Source: Paenibacillus sabuli
GTDB lineage: Bacteria > Bacillota > Bacilli > Paenibacillales > Paenibacillaceae
DNA: 64,000 nt
Assembly: GCF_014705605.1 (NCBI RefSeq)
Contig: NZ_JACXIZ010000035.1
Coordinates: 37,924 to 101,923 of the forward strand
Direction: 5' to 3'
This document shows positions 18,860 to 28,189 of this stretch, one piece after another. Each line of letters starts with the position of its first letter. The first letter of the stretch is position 1. Position numbers and translations under genes: made by a program. The notes below the pieces were generated by a model. The model saw nothing but the letters and a program-made list of their open reading frames with translations, searched no databases and was not told the origin of the DNA.

Positions 18860-19189
18860 TTAGTGATACTTGGGCAAATCGTCGTTGTCCTTGCCGCCTT
18901 CGATGACGCGGAAGGGCAGGCGCTTGCGGTCGGGCTTGGACCGGGTGTTGCGCTGCCGCGCGGCTTGTTGAGTTTGAGCCGACTGGTAGCTACGCTTGGC
19001 GCCGGGCTTGTCGCGCTGCCTCGATCCTCCGCCGAGGAGCCGGCCCGGACCGAACTTGTACAGCAGGAAGATGATGCCGAGCACTGCCACTGGCAGCAGC
19101 AGCCGGCCTGGCGACTTGAATAGCATGTCAGCAATGCCGATGATCACAAGCGCGACAACGACGAGGACTGCGGGATGAAGCTTGCGCAT
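18860..19189 (-). CDS. Small membrane protein, YqhP-like position
   Basis: The product is 109 aa. There are two hydrophobic helices in the first ~47 residues (AVLVVVALVIIGIAD, then LLLPVAVLGIIFLLY), and the tail is basic and Gln/Arg-rich (SRQRDKPGAKRSYQS). The gene lies 16 bases downstream of yqhQ in the same direction, matching the place of yqhP in Bacillus, but sequence identity to YqhP cannot be confirmed by eye. The cytoplasmic basic tail could bind nucleic acid or an acidic partner (speculative). Confidence 0.6.
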   Translation of the reverse strand: MRKLHPAVLVVVALVIIGIADMLFKSPGRLLLPVAVLGIIFLLYKFGPGRLLGGGSRQRDKPGAKRSYQSAQTQQAARQRNTRSKPDRKRLPFRVIEGGKDNDDLPKYH

Positions 19190-19205
19190 GTTTGTTCATC
19201 CTTTC

Positions 19206-20216
19206 TTAGCTGACGGAGCGGCCCAATGCTTGCGTCTCGCCGGCATATTGGGTATCCAGCTCGCGCATCCGGTTAAAGGAAGCGATCGATACCTCGACCT
19301 GCTCGTCAGTCGGTTCTTTGGTGGTCAATTTTTGCAGCCAGAGTCCTGGATACCCGAGGTAGCGGAGCACGGGCGTATCGCGGAGCGAGTTCGTAAAGCG
19401 CAGCGCTTCGTAAGAAAGACCGAGCACGAGCGGCAACAAAAGAATCCGCAGCGAGATGCGCTCCCACATCGTGTCCCAAGAGAAAAACGAGTACACGATC
19501 ACGCCGACAATGACGGAGAGCACGATGAAGCTGCTGCCGCAACGGTAATGCAAGGTGTTGTATTTCTGCACGTTGCGCACCGTCAGGTCTTCTCCGGCCT
19601 CATACGCGCTGATCACCTTGTGCTCGGCGCCGTGATACTGGAAGAGGCGCTTAATAATCGGCGTCAGCGATATGATGTACAAATACGTCAGCAGAAATGC
19701 AATTTTGATGGCGCCTTCGATTAAATTATGAATCACGATGTTCTCGAAGTACCGGCCGAACAACAGCTGCTCGACGGCCGCGGGCACAAGCGTAAAAACG
19801 AGCTTGCCGAGAATGAAGGAGATGACGCCAGCGACGGCGACGCCGACAATCATGGAAAGGCTCCAGACCGATTTTTCTTCCTTTTTCGGCTCCTCGGCTT
19901 TTGAAGGCTCGGCGCCGGTCTTTTTCGCCTCTTCTTCCGCAGTTTCGTCCTCGGCGTAGGCTTCCACCGAAAAGTTCAAATGCTGCGAGCCTTTCGCGCT
20001 CGATTCGAGAATGCCGACGACACCGCGAACAAGCGGGATTTTTTTCAATTTTTGCACCCAGTTCCTGGAGGTTCTGGGCACTTCGTAATAGACGATCTCG
20101 TCGGATTTGCGACGCACGGCCGTGACGTTGACATGACGGCCGGCGAACATGACGCCTTCGATTACGGCTTGACCGCCGTAAATGCTCTTGGATTGCTGCG
20201 ACAAGGATCGGTTCAC
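19206..20216 (-). CDS. yqhQ: DUF1385 membrane protein YqhQ
   Basis: The product is 336 aa, with a GTG start at 20216. DUF1385 signatures are present: SIYGGQAVIEGVMFAGR near the N-terminus, YHGAEHKVISAYE, and HYRCGSSFIVLSV. About four or five membrane segments occupy the second half. An acidic/Lys-rich linker (residues ~87-115) precedes the first. The family is conserved in Firmicutes next to mntR and prfA-type genes; its biochemical function is not established. The RBS is weak. Confidence 0.88.
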   Translation of the reverse strand: MNRSLSQQSKSIYGGQAVIEGVMFAGRHVNVTAVRRKSDEIVYYEVPRTSRNWVQKLKKIPLVRGVVGILESSAKGSQHLNFSVEAYAEDETAEEEAKKTGAEPSKAEEPKKEEKSVWSLSMIVGVAVAGVISFILGKLVFTLVPAAVEQLLFGRYFENIVIHNLIEGAIKIAFLLTYLYIISLTPIIKRLFQYHGAEHKVISAYEAGEDLTVRNVQKYNTLHYRCGSSFIVLSVIVGVIVYSFFSWDTMWERISLRILLLPLVLGLSYEALRFTNSLRDTPVLRYLGYPGLWLQKLTTKEPTDEQVEVSIASFNRMRELDTQYAGETQALGRSVS

Positions 20217-20356
20217 CTGCCTCGTTTAGGTTCTTATTAATATTGTACTTCATTCGAGCTTGATTTGCCAATCGCGCTTGACGCCGCCGGATGATTCGGA
20301 CGTGCGGGCGCATACTAGTTGCCAGAGACGACAATGAAGCTAAAGGAGGGGCGCTC

Positions 20357-20890
20357 ATGTCCATACAGCCGGTGCAAGGCGATCACCCCCGAAAAAAGAC
20401 GCCCGCTTTTCAATTTTGCCTTTACATTGGCCTCAGTGCAGGCGTCATATGGGGATTGCTGCGTTGGGGGCTGTACGAGCTGAATTTCACGTCTGTGTTG
20501 CCCGGATTTTTAGTCGAGCCTTTTTTTAAGCAAGCCTTTTTGAAGGGATTATGGGGCCACCTGATCGGATGGGGCGCGTTTATCGCGCTCTCCATCGTGG
20601 CAGCTTTTGTATACAAGCTTGTGCTGGGACGCGTGCGCGGCCCATGGGCTTCGCTCGGCTACGGGCTGCTCTGGTGGGCGGCGCTGTTCCTGGGCGTCGG
20701 TCCGCCGCTGGGCATGATGGAGAGCGTGCGGCGGATCGGCTGGAATTCGATCTTCACGGACGCTTGTCTATTTTTGCTCTGGGGACTGTTTATCGGCTAT
20801 AGCATTGTATTCGAATACCATGACGAGGCATCGCGTGAGCCGAAGGAAAATGCGGCAACGGAGCAGGTCCGCCAGACGCTTCTCAATTGA
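20357..20890 (+). CDS. yqhR: YqhR-like conserved membrane protein
   Basis: The ATG at 20357 has AGGAGG 6 bases upstream. The product is 177 aa with four hydrophobic segments (for example [20 protein letters not shown] and [19 protein letters not shown]) and a charged C-terminus. The position between yqhQ and aroQ and the membrane layout match B. subtilis YqhR. The function is unknown. Confidence 0.78.
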   Translation: MSIQPVQGDHPRKKTPAFQFCLYIGLSAGVIWGLLRWGLYELNFTSVLPGFLVEPFFKQAFLKGLWGHLIGWGAFIALSIVAAFVYKLVLGRVRGPWASLGYGLLWWAALFLGVGPPLGMMESVRRIGWNSIFTDACLFLLWGLFIGYSIVFEYHDEASREPKENAATEQVRQTLLN

Positions 20891-20934
20891 TGCCGATTTA
20901 TGGTAGAATGAGGCGTGAAATAAGGAGGTGCGGC

Positions 20935-21387
20935 ATGCGCACGGTATTGGTCCTTAACGGTCCGAATCTGAATATGCTGGGTACCCGCGAGCCGGGCATC
21001 TACGGCAGCACGTCGCTGGCGGACATCGAGGCGGGCCTGAGCGATGCGGCAGCGGCGCGCGGCATTGCAATCGAATGCTTTCAGTCCAACCACGAAGGCG
21101 TGCTGATCGATTCCATTCATGCGGCGTTCGGCCGCAAGGACGGCATTATCATTAATCCCGGCGCTTTGACGCATTACAGCTATGCGCTGAGGGACGCGCT
21201 GGCTGCGGTCGGGCTTCCGGCGATCGAGGTGCATCTGTCCAACATCCATGCGCGGGAGGCTTTTCGGCACAGCTCCGTGACGGCCGCGGTCTGCAAGGGC
21301 CAGATCGCCGGATTCGGGCCGCACGGCTACGAGCTCGCACTGGATGCGCTGATTCGCTATTGGGGGCCCAAGGAGGAACGAACATGA
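20935..21387 (+). CDS. aroQ: Type II 3-dehydroquinate dehydratase
   Basis: The product is 150 aa; the ATG has AAGGAGGTG upstream. It catalyses the third step of the shikimate pathway. Features are [20 protein letters not shown] with the catalytic Tyr, the ECFQSNHEG loop, [18 protein letters not shown] with a catalytic His, and [18 protein letters not shown]. It overlaps the next gene by ATGA, as in the yqhS-yqhT order of B. subtilis. Confidence 0.95.
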   Translation: MRTVLVLNGPNLNMLGTREPGIYGSTSLADIEAGLSDAAAARGIAIECFQSNHEGVLIDSIHAAFGRKDGIIINPGALTHYSYALRDALAAVGLPAIEVHLSNIHAREAFRHSSVTAAVCKGQIAGFGPHGYELALDALIRYWGPKEERT

Positions 21388-22457
21388 CTGCACAACGCTT
21401 GGTTAAGCTGCGGCAAGAGCTGCAACAGCGAGGTCTGGAGGCGCTCTTGATTACGCATCCCGTCAATCGCCGCTACATCACCGGATTCACGGGCTCGTCC
21501 GGCTATGCACTGGTGACGCAATCGCAGAGCTGGCTGCTGACGGATTTTCGCTATATGGAACAGGCCCCGCAGGAAGCGGCGGACTTTGAGGTCGTCGAGC
21601 ACGGGGCACAGCCGATCGACACGATCGCCGAGCTGTTGGCGGGAGCGGGCATCACGCGCGTCGGATTCGAACAAGACCATGTCGCGTACAGCCTCTACGC
21701 CGCATGGGGCAAGGCGCTGGGGGGCATCGTTCTGGAGCCGGTCGGCGGCGTCGTCGAGCAGCTGCGGATGTTCAAGGACGCGGACGAACTGGCCGTGATG
21801 CGAGAGGCTGCGCAACTCGCTGACGATACGTTCGCCTATGTGACGCAGCTGGCGAAGCCGGGCATGCGCGAGAGCGACCTCGCGCTGGAGATGGAAGTGT
21901 ATATGCGGAGTCGGGGCGCGACCTCGTCGTCGTTCGATACGATCGTCGCCTCCGGCGAACGATCGGCGCTGCCGCATGGCGTAGCCAGCGACCGCAAGCT
22001 GCAGGCCGAGGAATTCGTCAAGTTCGATTTTGGCGCGCTGTATCGCGGCTATTGCTCGGATTTGACGCGCACGGTATACTTGGGAAGCTCGCCCACGGCG
22101 CGGCATCGTGAAATTTACGAGATCGTGCTCGAAGCGCAGCTGCATGCGCTGGTGCACATCCGCCCGGGCATGACCGGACGCGAGGCGGATGCCTTGACGC
22201 GAGATATCATCACGCGGTATGGTTATGGAGACCAATTCGGCCATGGCACCGGGCATGGCCTCGGGATGGAGATTCACGAATCGCCGAGATTGTCCCGTTT
22301 GAGCGATACGGTGCTGGCGCCCGGGATGACGGTGACGGTCGAGCCGGGCATTTATATCCCGGGTTTCGGCGGGGTGCGGATTGAGGACGACATCGTCATT
22401 ACCGAACAGGGCATTTCCATTCTTACCTCGACGCCGAAGGCGTTTTTGCAAGTGTAG
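21384..22457 (+). CDS. papA: M24 aminopeptidase (Xaa-Pro peptidase, PapA/YqhT type)
   Basis: The product is 357 aa. An N-terminal creatinase-like domain (~1-125) precedes the pita-bread domain with metal ligands in [16 protein letters not shown] (Asp, Asp), [13 protein letters not shown] (His), [10 protein letters not shown] (Glu) and RIEDDIVI (Glu). It removes N-terminal residues preceding proline. It lies immediately before efp; since EF-P serves polyproline synthesis, the pairing is often conserved but not mechanistically proven. Confidence 0.93.
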   Translation: MTAQRLVKLRQELQQRGLEALLITHPVNRRYITGFTGSSGYALVTQSQSWLLTDFRYMEQAPQEAADFEVVEHGAQPIDTIAELLAGAGITRVGFEQDHVAYSLYAAWGKALGGIVLEPVGGVVEQLRMFKDADELAVMREAAQLADDTFAYVTQLAKPGMRESDLALEMEVYMRSRGATSSSFDTIVASGERSALPHGVASDRKLQAEEFVKFDFGALYRGYCSDLTRTVYLGSSPTARHREIYEIVLEAQLHALVHIRPGMTGREADALTRDIITRYGYGDQFGHGTGHGLGMEIHESPRLSRLSDTVLAPGMTVTVEPGIYIPGFGGVRIEDDIVITEQGISILTSTPKAFLQV

Positions 22458-22510
22458 AGCTTTGACGCTCGGCTGACGGGTGCAATCGAACTTATGGAGG
22501 GAATCAAGCA

Positions 22511-23068
22511 GTGATCTCAGTCAATGATTTCAAAACAGGCCTGACCGTCGAAGTCGACGGCGACATTTTCACCGTATTGGAATTTCAGCACGTCAAGCCG
22601 GGCAAAGGCGCGGCATTTGTACGTTCCAAGCTGAAAAATCTCCGCAACGGCAACACCGTTGAAAAAACATTTCGCGCTGGAGAGACGATCGGCCGCGCCA
22701 TGATCGAGAACCGCGAGGTGCAATACTTGTACAATTCCGGCAACGACTATACGTTCATGGACAACGAGAGCTACGATCAGTTCGAGCTGAGCAAAAAGCA
22801 GCTGGAATGGGAGATTAATTTCCTGAAGGAAAATATGAACGTCAACATTGCCAGCTATCAAGGCGAAATCATCGGCATTACGATTCCCAACAGCGTGGAG
22901 TTGAAGGTCGTGGAAACCGAGCCGGGCATCAAGGGCAATACGGCGACCGGCGCGACAAAAAATGCCCAGCTGGAGACAGGCTTGAACGTGCAAGTGCCGC
23001 TGTTCATCAACGAAGGCGATGTGCTGCTGATTGATACTCGGGAAGGCAAGTATATTTCCCGCGCTTGA
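22511..23068 (+). CDS. efp: Translation elongation factor P
   Basis: The product is 185 aa, with a GTG start after GGAGGG. It has the three-beta-barrel EF-P architecture. The loop that enters the peptidyl-transferase centre is [20 protein letters not shown] (residues ~29-48), and the C-terminal signature is [20 protein letters not shown]. It relieves ribosome stalling at polyproline. The modified Lys position in the PGKGAAF loop is present. Confidence 0.97.
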   Translation: MISVNDFKTGLTVEVDGDIFTVLEFQHVKPGKGAAFVRSKLKNLRNGNTVEKTFRAGETIGRAMIENREVQYLYNSGNDYTFMDNESYDQFELSKKQLEWEINFLKENMNVNIASYQGEIIGITIPNSVELKVVETEPGIKGNTATGATKNAQLETGLNVQVPLFINEGDVLLIDTREGKYISRA

Positions 23069-23130
23069 CATCGGGATTCGCTGCGATTGTGCGATCCGAA
23101 TCCGAATAGCCGTCCACCGGCGGTCACGAC

Positions 23131-23172
23131 AAACACTGCGCTGGCGGAATGCGCCGCAGCGCAGTGTTTTAT
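23131..23172 (+). terminator. Terminator after efp
   Basis: AAACACTGCGCT pairs with AGCGCAGTGTTT around a smaller internal GCG/CGC stem, followed by T-rich sequence. Confidence 0.8.
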
Positions 23173-23263
23173 ATTTTTATTCTCGGTTTATATAAGGACG
23201 ATATGTTATAATGTACCCTTGAAATTAATAGTCAAGTATCGCGAGTATGGGAGTGAATAAGCG

Positions 23264-24517
23264 TTGTCATTGATTGTAATGAAATTCGGAGGAAGCTCCG
23301 TCGGCAGTACGGAGCGCATGCAGCGAGTCGCGACGCGCATTCTGGAGCGTCAGCGCGAGGGCCATCAGATCGCGGTCGTCGTCTCCGCCATGGGCGACAC
23401 GACGGATGACCTGATTGATCAATCCAAAGCCCTGAACCCTAACCCCCCCGCAAGAGAGATGGATATGCTGCTTACGACGGGCGAGCAAATTTCGATTGCG
23501 CTGTTAGCGATGACGATCCATCAGCTCGGCGGCAAGGCCGCTTCTTATACCGGCTGGCAGGCTGGCTTCAGAACCGACGACAAGCACGGCAAAGCCCGCA
23601 TCACCGAGATTCTCCCGGAGCGAATCCTGGGTGCGCTCGCTCAGGATCAAGTGGCCGTCGTGGCCGGCTTCCAGGCGATGAGCGAGGATGGCGCGATTAC
23701 GACACTCGGACGCGGCGGCTCGGATACGACTGCTGTGGCGCTGGCTGCAGCGATTGAGGCGGACGTGTGCGAAATTTATACGGATGTGGACGGCATCTAT
23801 TCGACCGATCCGCGCGTCGTGCCCAACGCGCGCAAGCTTAACGCGATTTCGTACGACGAAATGCTCGAACTGGCGCATCTCGGCGCTGCCGTGCTGCATC
23901 CGCGTGCGGTGGAGTACGCCAAGCATCACGGCGTTCAGCTTGTCGTCAGGTCCAGCTTTACGCAGAACGAAGGAACGCAAGTGAAGGAGGAAGCGGAAAT
24001 GGAGCAAGGAGTCGTCGTACGGGGAATTGCTTTTGAGAAAAATGTCGCACGTATCAGCATCAAGGGCGTAGAGGACGTGCCGGGCGTATTGGCCAACGTA
24101 TTTGGCGCGCTGGCATCCGGCGGCATCGACGTCGACATTATTGTCCAAAGCGGCATCTCGAACGGCAAGGCCGACTTTTCGTTCACGGTCAACGCCGACG
24201 ACTGCGAAGCGGCGCTCGGCGTCATTGAAGGATTGCGCAAAGAGGTGCCCTACGTCGAAACGAGCACCGAATCCGGATTGGTCAAGGTCTCGATCGTCGG
24301 CGCGGGCATGGTCAGCAATCCCGGCGTCGCCGCGCAAATGTTCGAAGCGATCTATAAGCAGGGCGTTAGCGTCAAGATGGTCAGCACCTCGGAAATCAAG
24401 GTGTCTTGCGTCATCGAAGCGGAACCGCTGCAGGAGGTTGTGCGCGCCTTGCACACGGCCTTTGGGCTGGACACCTCGGAGGAGGCTTTCGTAGGCGGAC
24501 CGAAGGAACGGCGTTAG
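23264..24517 (+). CDS. lysC: Aspartate kinase (alpha subunit)
   Basis: The product is 417 aa with a TTG start, and belongs to the LysC-type alpha2beta2 aspartokinase group. KFGGSSVGSTERM marks the nucleotide site; TTGEQISIALLAM and LGRGGSDTTAVALAAA follow. Two ACT domains span about residues 265-405. It phosphorylates L-aspartate, the entry to Lys, Thr, Met and diaminopimelate/dipicolinate synthesis. TATAAT at 23207-23212 suggests its own promoter. The 195-base gap before it is partly filled by the efp terminator, leaving no room for a lysine riboswitch, so regulation may be allosteric only. An internal start produces a second product. Confidence 0.93.
   Translation: MSLIVMKFGGSSVGSTERMQRVATRILERQREGHQIAVVVSAMGDTTDDLIDQSKALNPNPPAREMDMLLTTGEQISIALLAMTIHQLGGKAASYTGWQAGFRTDDKHGKARITEILPERILGALAQDQVAVVAGFQAMSEDGAITTLGRGGSDTTAVALAAAIEADVCEIYTDVDGIYSTDPRVVPNARKLNAISYDEMLELAHLGAAVLHPRAVEYAKHHGVQLVVRSSFTQNEGTQVKEEAEMEQGVVVRGIAFEKNVARISIKGVEDVPGVLANVFGALASGGIDVDIIVQSGISNGKADFSFTVNADDCEAALGVIEGLRKEVPYVETSTESGLVKVSIVGAGMVSNPGVAAQMFEAIYKQGVSVKMVSTSEIKVSCVIEAEPLQEVVRALHTAFGLDTSEEAFVGGPKERR
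23999..24517 (+). CDS. Aspartate kinase beta subunit from internal in-frame start
   Basis: Inside lysC, AAGGAGG at 23984-23990 is followed after 8 bases by an in-frame ATG at 23999 (codon 246). This would make a 172-aa protein containing only the two ACT domains. B. subtilis aspartokinase II is known to be made as alpha and beta subunits from such an internal start, so the same arrangement is likely here. Confidence 0.7.
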   Translation: MEQGVVVRGIAFEKNVARISIKGVEDVPGVLANVFGALASGGIDVDIIVQSGISNGKADFSFTVNADDCEAALGVIEGLRKEVPYVETSTESGLVKVSIVGAGMVSNPGVAAQMFEAIYKQGVSVKMVSTSEIKVSCVIEAEPLQEVVRALHTAFGLDTSEEAFVGGPKERR

Positions 24518-24591
24518 GCCGGATGCTCGCTTAAGAGCAAGCAAGACAAGGCGGTTCTCGGCTTCCACTGGAGGTCCCGCAAGTTACGATG

Positions 24592-24622
24592 AAAAAGCGA
24601 GCGCAAATTGCGCTCGCTTTTT
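24592..24622. terminator. Bidirectional terminator between lysC and the DUF441 gene
   Basis: AAAAAGCGAGCGCA, loop AAT, then its exact complement, ending in TTTTT on the + strand and on the complementary strand. Confidence 0.9.
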
Positions 24623-24659
24623 GCCGTCTACTGCTTCATTGCTGCTTTCGGACTAGCCT

Positions 24660-25124
24660 TCAGCCGATCCGATCGCTGAGCAATGTAAAAATTTTGTACA
24701 GCAGCGCGGTGATGCCCGCTGCCATCAGCGGGCCGACCGGGATGCCGCGAAAGAAGACGATGCCGACGATAGAGCCGATGACCAGTCCGACGATCAATTG
24801 CGGATCAAAGCGAAGCATCTCCAGGCCCTTGCCATTGACGTACGTTGCGACGGCGCCGCCCGCAATGGCTAGCAGTCCGGGCCAGGAGGTCAGCGCATGG
24901 ACGAGCTCCTTGGATTGCACGCGGCCGGCCGCGAACGGAACCAGCACGCTCAGCGTCAAAAAAAGCAATCCGATCTCCAGACCGCGGCGCTCAATCGAAG
25001 GCAGATAACGCTCGAGATGCACGAGCTTGACCAGCAGCAAAAAGCAGGCCGCCGCCGCGATAATGGGCGACCTGCCGACCAATCCGATGACTATGAGCGC
25101 GACCAGTATAATTTCTCCGTTCAT
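24660..25124 (-). CDS. DUF441 membrane protein
   Basis: The product is 154 aa with four hydrophobic segments: [20 protein letters not shown], then [34 protein letters not shown] and [20 protein letters not shown]. The [19 protein letters not shown] end is typical of DUF441 (B. subtilis YtwI type). Function unknown. It is convergent with lysC. Confidence 0.88.
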   Translation of the reverse strand: MNGEIILVALIVIGLVGRSPIIAAAACFLLLVKLVHLERYLPSIERRGLEIGLLFLTLSVLVPFAAGRVQSKELVHALTSWPGLLAIAGGAVATYVNGKGLEMLRFDPQLIVGLVIGSIVGIVFFRGIPVGPLMAAGITALLYKIFTLLSDRIG

Positions 25125-25211
25125 GCCCGCCTCGCCTCTTCTCTGAATTACGCTGCTAGAGCATGTATATGGACAAGCGAGAAGAAGTATGCCGGCGCGC
25201 TCATTTGAAAT

Positions 25212-26090
25212 CTATATTACATAAATGTACCCGTCGCTCGACTGATTCGCCGACGCGTCCACCGGCGCGACAAAGGTATCCGAACGCAAGCCGCGCCGCA
25301 TGGCCTCGAGCGCGACGCAGTCGCCCGGCGCAATGTTGCCCAGATGGACCCCTGGACCGAATCGGGTGAGCAGCTGATTCTGCTGCGTCTTGAGCGGGGC
25401 CTCCCACAGCACGTCGCCAAGCTCGCGAACCGCCGCAGCCGCAGCCTCAAGCACTCCTTCACGGCACTCGCCTCGCTCGTCGAACAAGCCGATATTCAAT
25501 CCCGATTCCCGCGCCTCTACGATGACCAGATCCGCGCCGGCTCGAATGTCCGCCTCGACCGTGCGAGCCAGCTCGATTGCCTCAATTGCCGAGCCTTCCG
25601 ACTTTTTGCCATATTCCGTGAATACGCGGAGTCCGCGCTTGACGCCTTCGGCGATCAGCTCGCTGCGGCGCCTGCGGTCCAGCTCGATCGTGCCATCCGA
25701 CACTTCCACCGCCGAGAAGCCGGCTGCGCATACCGCGTCGAAAAAAGCGCCAGCCACTTGTTGGCTGACGGCGGCCTCGAGCAGCGTGCCGCCCGGCATG
25801 ACCAAGATGCCGTGCCGCCGTGCCGCCGCCAGCTTCTCCTGGAGCAACTGCTCGTCGTACAGCACCGAGGTTCCAAATCCCAGCTTGATGCAATCCATAT
25901 AGGGGCCGGCGACCTCGAGCAGATCGCCAAAAGCATGCGAGCCCAGTCCTTTATCCATCACCATCGTAAATCCGCTTGCCTGCCGATCCGCTTCCTGAAC
26001 CGGTCGGCCTCCTTGTCTATACTGCCCGCGCATGCCCTTCGGATCACGCAGCTGCGGGGGCCAGGAGGCTTGCAATGACGCTTCATTCAT
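25212..26090 (-). CDS. comA: Phosphosulfolactate synthase (ComA type, YitD-like)
   Basis: I set the ATG at 26090; the frame continues upstream without RBS support. The product is 292 aa. The TIM-barrel family motifs are GFTMVMDKGLGSHAFGDLL, CIKLGFGTSVLY, EVSDGTIEL, GLRVFTEYGKK and DLVIVEARESG. The enzyme adds sulfite to phosphoenolpyruvate to make (2R)-phospho-3-sulfolactate. In archaea this feeds coenzyme M; in Bacillus spores it yields sulfolactate. The downstream comB/comC homologues are not adjacent. A sigma-K-type promoter upstream supports the spore role. Confidence 0.9.
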   Translation of the reverse strand: MNEASLQASWPPQLRDPKGMRGQYRQGGRPVQEADRQASGFTMVMDKGLGSHAFGDLLEVAGPYMDCIKLGFGTSVLYDEQLLQEKLAAARRHGILVMPGGTLLEAAVSQQVAGAFFDAVCAAGFSAVEVSDGTIELDRRRRSELIAEGVKRGLRVFTEYGKKSEGSAIEAIELARTVEADIRAGADLVIVEARESGLNIGLFDERGECREGVLEAAAAAVRELGDVLWEAPLKTQQNQLLTRFGPGVHLGNIAPGDCVALEAMRRGLRSDTFVAPVDASANQSSDGYIYVI

Positions 26091-26143
26091 AGTCCGCTTC
26101 TCCTTGCCTGTGGCGTTAGACGTGGAATGCTCCAGCCATGCGT

Positions 26144-26172
26144 TACTATATGCGGCGCGGGCAGGGCTGGTG
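26144..26172 (-). promoter_or_regulatory. Sigma-K-like promoter of phosphosulfolactate synthase gene
   Basis: On the minus strand CACC (AC at 26171-26170), 17 bases, then CATATAGTA (26152-26144), a perfect match to CATANNNTA. The leader to the ATG is about 45 bases. Confidence 0.55.
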
Positions 26173-26243
26173 CCCTTGAAGCCTAAATTCAGACAAGCCC
26201 GCATATACTGTATCAGCCAGATCGGTCAAAGGGGGCTTGGAAT

Positions 26244-26507
26244 ATGAATCGAGTCGTGCTCGGGATGGCGCTGCTGCGCATGTTATCCGGCAGCATCGAG
26301 CTGTTCGCGGCGTTTTTGATGCTGCGTCTGAATCAAGTGGACAAAGCGCTGATCGTCAATTCGTCGCTGGCGCTGATCGGTCCGCTCATATTGATTGCGA
26401 CGACTACGATCGGGCTGGTGGGGCTGTCGGACAAGCTGTCTGCTGGCAAGTTCGTCTGGGTCGTCGCGGGGGTGGCCTGTCTAATGATCGGCATTCTGAA
26501 GAAATAG
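26244..26507 (+). CDS. yqhV: YqhV membrane protein (DUF2619)
   Basis: The product is 87 aa with three hydrophobic helices: MNRVVLGMALLRMLSGSIEL, then LIVNSSLALIGPLILIATTT and VWVVAGVACLMIGIL. Its place just before spoIIIAA matches B. subtilis. RBS AAAGGGGG. Function unknown, but linkage to the spoIIIA operon is conserved. Confidence 0.88.
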   Translation: MNRVVLGMALLRMLSGSIELFAAFLMLRLNQVDKALIVNSSLALIGPLILIATTTIGLVGLSDKLSAGKFVWVVAGVACLMIGILKK

Positions 26508-26514
26508 GAAACAG

Positions 26515-26543
26515 ACATATTCGGACATGCGGTGCATACACAT
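26515..26543 (+). promoter_or_regulatory. Sigma-E-like promoter of the spoIIIA operon
   Basis: ACATATT (26515-26521), 13 bases, then CATACACAT (26535-26543); consensus is KMATATT-N14-CATACAMT. The spoIIIA operon of B. subtilis is sigma-E dependent. Confidence 0.7.
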
Positions 26544-26592
26544 GAGTACAAGCATAGCATCCATACGTGAGCATGAAAAAGGGGGGGGAGCG

Positions 26593-27654
26593 ATGCGGCG
26601 CGATGCAATGGAGCTGTTGCCCGGCGAGCTGAAAGCGGTCATCGGACGCCTGGCGCCACGCACGCTGGATGGCATCGAGGAGCTGCGCATACGAGAAGGG
26701 CGGCCCTTGGAAATCGTAAGCTGCGGCCAGTCGCGATTCGCCTGCGAGGACGGGACGCTTCATCGTTCGACGGATCGGGCTTACCGACCGGGTCGGGAGG
26801 TATGCCGCCAACTGCTCGAACGGATCACGAACCACTCGCTCTACGCGATGGAGGAAGAGTTGCGGCGCGGGTACATTACCGTACCCGGCGGACACCGCAT
26901 CGGCCTGGCGGGCCGAACAGTGCTCGAAGGCGGCAAGGTCCGCGGTCTGCGGGAGGTAGGCGGATTTAACTTCCGTATTGCCAGGGCCAGGGTGGGTGCG
27001 GCCTTGCCGCTGCTGTCCAAAATAGTCGATTGGCCGAAACAGACTGTACGATCGACTCTCATCCTGGGGCCTCCCCAGCAGGGCAAAACGACCGTGATCC
27101 GCGATCTGGCGCGTGCGATCAGTAGCGGAGAATGGGGGACCCCGGCGGCAGCTTCATGGGGCGGGCGCAAAGTCGGCATTGTGGACGAACGCTCTGAAAT
27201 TGCAGCCTCCATCCGCGGAGTTCCGGCCTTTGACGTCGGCCCGAGGACTGATGTCATGGACGCGTGTCCGAAGGCGGAAGGCATGATGATGCTGCTGCGC
27301 TCCATGTCGCCGGAGGTATTGATCGTCGACGAAATCGGCCGTCCGGAGGATGCCGACGCGATTCGCGAGGCCAGTCATGCGGGCGTGCGCGTCATCGCGA
27401 CGGCGCATGCCTACGATCTGCAGGACGCGATGGGGCGGCCGGCGCTGCGTCAGCTGCTGGAGGATGCGGCATTCGAGACGGTGGTCCTGCTCCGGCGCGG
27501 CGAGAAGGGCGTCCGCTTCGAGATCGACAGCTTGGATCGGCACGCTCAGGGGCACGGGCGCAGGGCGCGCGAGCCGAGCGGCGAGGTGCAGGCGATCGCC
27601 CGGGGTCATCCAGGCCCGCAGACTGACAGTAGGCCTGCGCACGCACCCGTATGA
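26593..27654 (+). CDS. spoIIIAA: Stage III sporulation protein AA (ATPase)
   Basis: The ATG at 26593 follows a G-rich RBS. The product is 353 aa. It is a secretion-type AAA ATPase: Walker A GPPQQGKTT at residues 159-167, DERSEIAASIRGVP, Walker B VLIVDEIGRPEDADAI, and a C-terminal Arg/Gly-rich extension. It is made in the mother cell and is thought to power the SpoIIIA-SpoIIQ channel that feeds the engulfed forespore. It overlaps spoIIIAB by ATGA. The last ~35 residues are low complexity and longer than in Bacillus. Confidence 0.95.
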   Translation: MRRDAMELLPGELKAVIGRLAPRTLDGIEELRIREGRPLEIVSCGQSRFACEDGTLHRSTDRAYRPGREVCRQLLERITNHSLYAMEEELRRGYITVPGGHRIGLAGRTVLEGGKVRGLREVGGFNFRIARARVGAALPLLSKIVDWPKQTVRSTLILGPPQQGKTTVIRDLARAISSGEWGTPAAASWGGRKVGIVDERSEIAASIRGVPAFDVGPRTDVMDACPKAEGMMMLLRSMSPEVLIVDEIGRPEDADAIREASHAGVRVIATAHAYDLQDAMGRPALRQLLEDAAFETVVLLRRGEKGVRFEIDSLDRHAQGHGRRAREPSGEVQAIARGHPGPQTDSRPAHAPV

Positions 27655-28169
27655 TCAAGCTGACCGGAGCGCTGCTTATCTTGTTCGCGGGGACGATGAT
27701 CGGCATGTTCTATTCGGCAAGACTCGCCGCTCGGCCGAATCAGATTCGCCAGCTCGTCCACGCGCTCCAGCGGCTCGAGACCGAGATTGCTTACGGGTAT
27801 ACGCCGCTTCCGGAGGCGATGATCCGGACGGCCGCAGGCCTGCAGCCTCCCGTATCGGATCTGCTCGGTCTAGCCGGAGCCAGCGCCGGCGAAGGGAACG
27901 GACAGTCGTTCCAACAGTGCTGGGAGGAAGCCATTGCCGTCAACTGGCCACAATCGGCCATGAAGGAACCCGAGCGACTTATCCTGAGACGCCTCGGAAC
28001 GACGCTCGGGATCAGCGATCGGGAGGATCAGCAGCAGCATCTGCGGCTAGCGCTGCTTCAGCTTCAGGCGGAGGAAGAGGCCGCGCGCGAGGATCAGGCT
28101 AGATACGGAAAAATGGGGCGCAATCTGGGGATTTTGGGGGCGGCGCTTGTTGTCATTTTGATGGTGTAA
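27651..28169 (+). CDS. spoIIIAB: Stage III sporulation protein AB
   Basis: The product is 172 aa. An N-terminal helix (LTGALLILFAGTMIGMFYSA) precedes LAARPNQIRQLVHALQRLET, which is conserved in SpoIIIAB, and a C-terminal hydrophobic helix (LGILGAALVVILMV) is present. It resembles GspF-type platform proteins. Translational coupling to spoIIIAA is by ATGA overlap. Confidence 0.95.
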   Translation: MIKLTGALLILFAGTMIGMFYSARLAARPNQIRQLVHALQRLETEIAYGYTPLPEAMIRTAAGLQPPVSDLLGLAGASAGEGNGQSFQQCWEEAIAVNWPQSAMKEPERLILRRLGTTLGISDREDQQQHLRLALLQLQAEEEAAREDQARYGKMGRNLGILGAALVVILMV

Positions 28170-28189
28170 CGGAAGTAGGTGCCAAGGCT

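Noticed and set aside
23069..23263. Lysine riboswitch before lysC
   Set aside because: The gap is 195 bases, of which the efp terminator and lysC promoter use most; no L-box sequence was seen.
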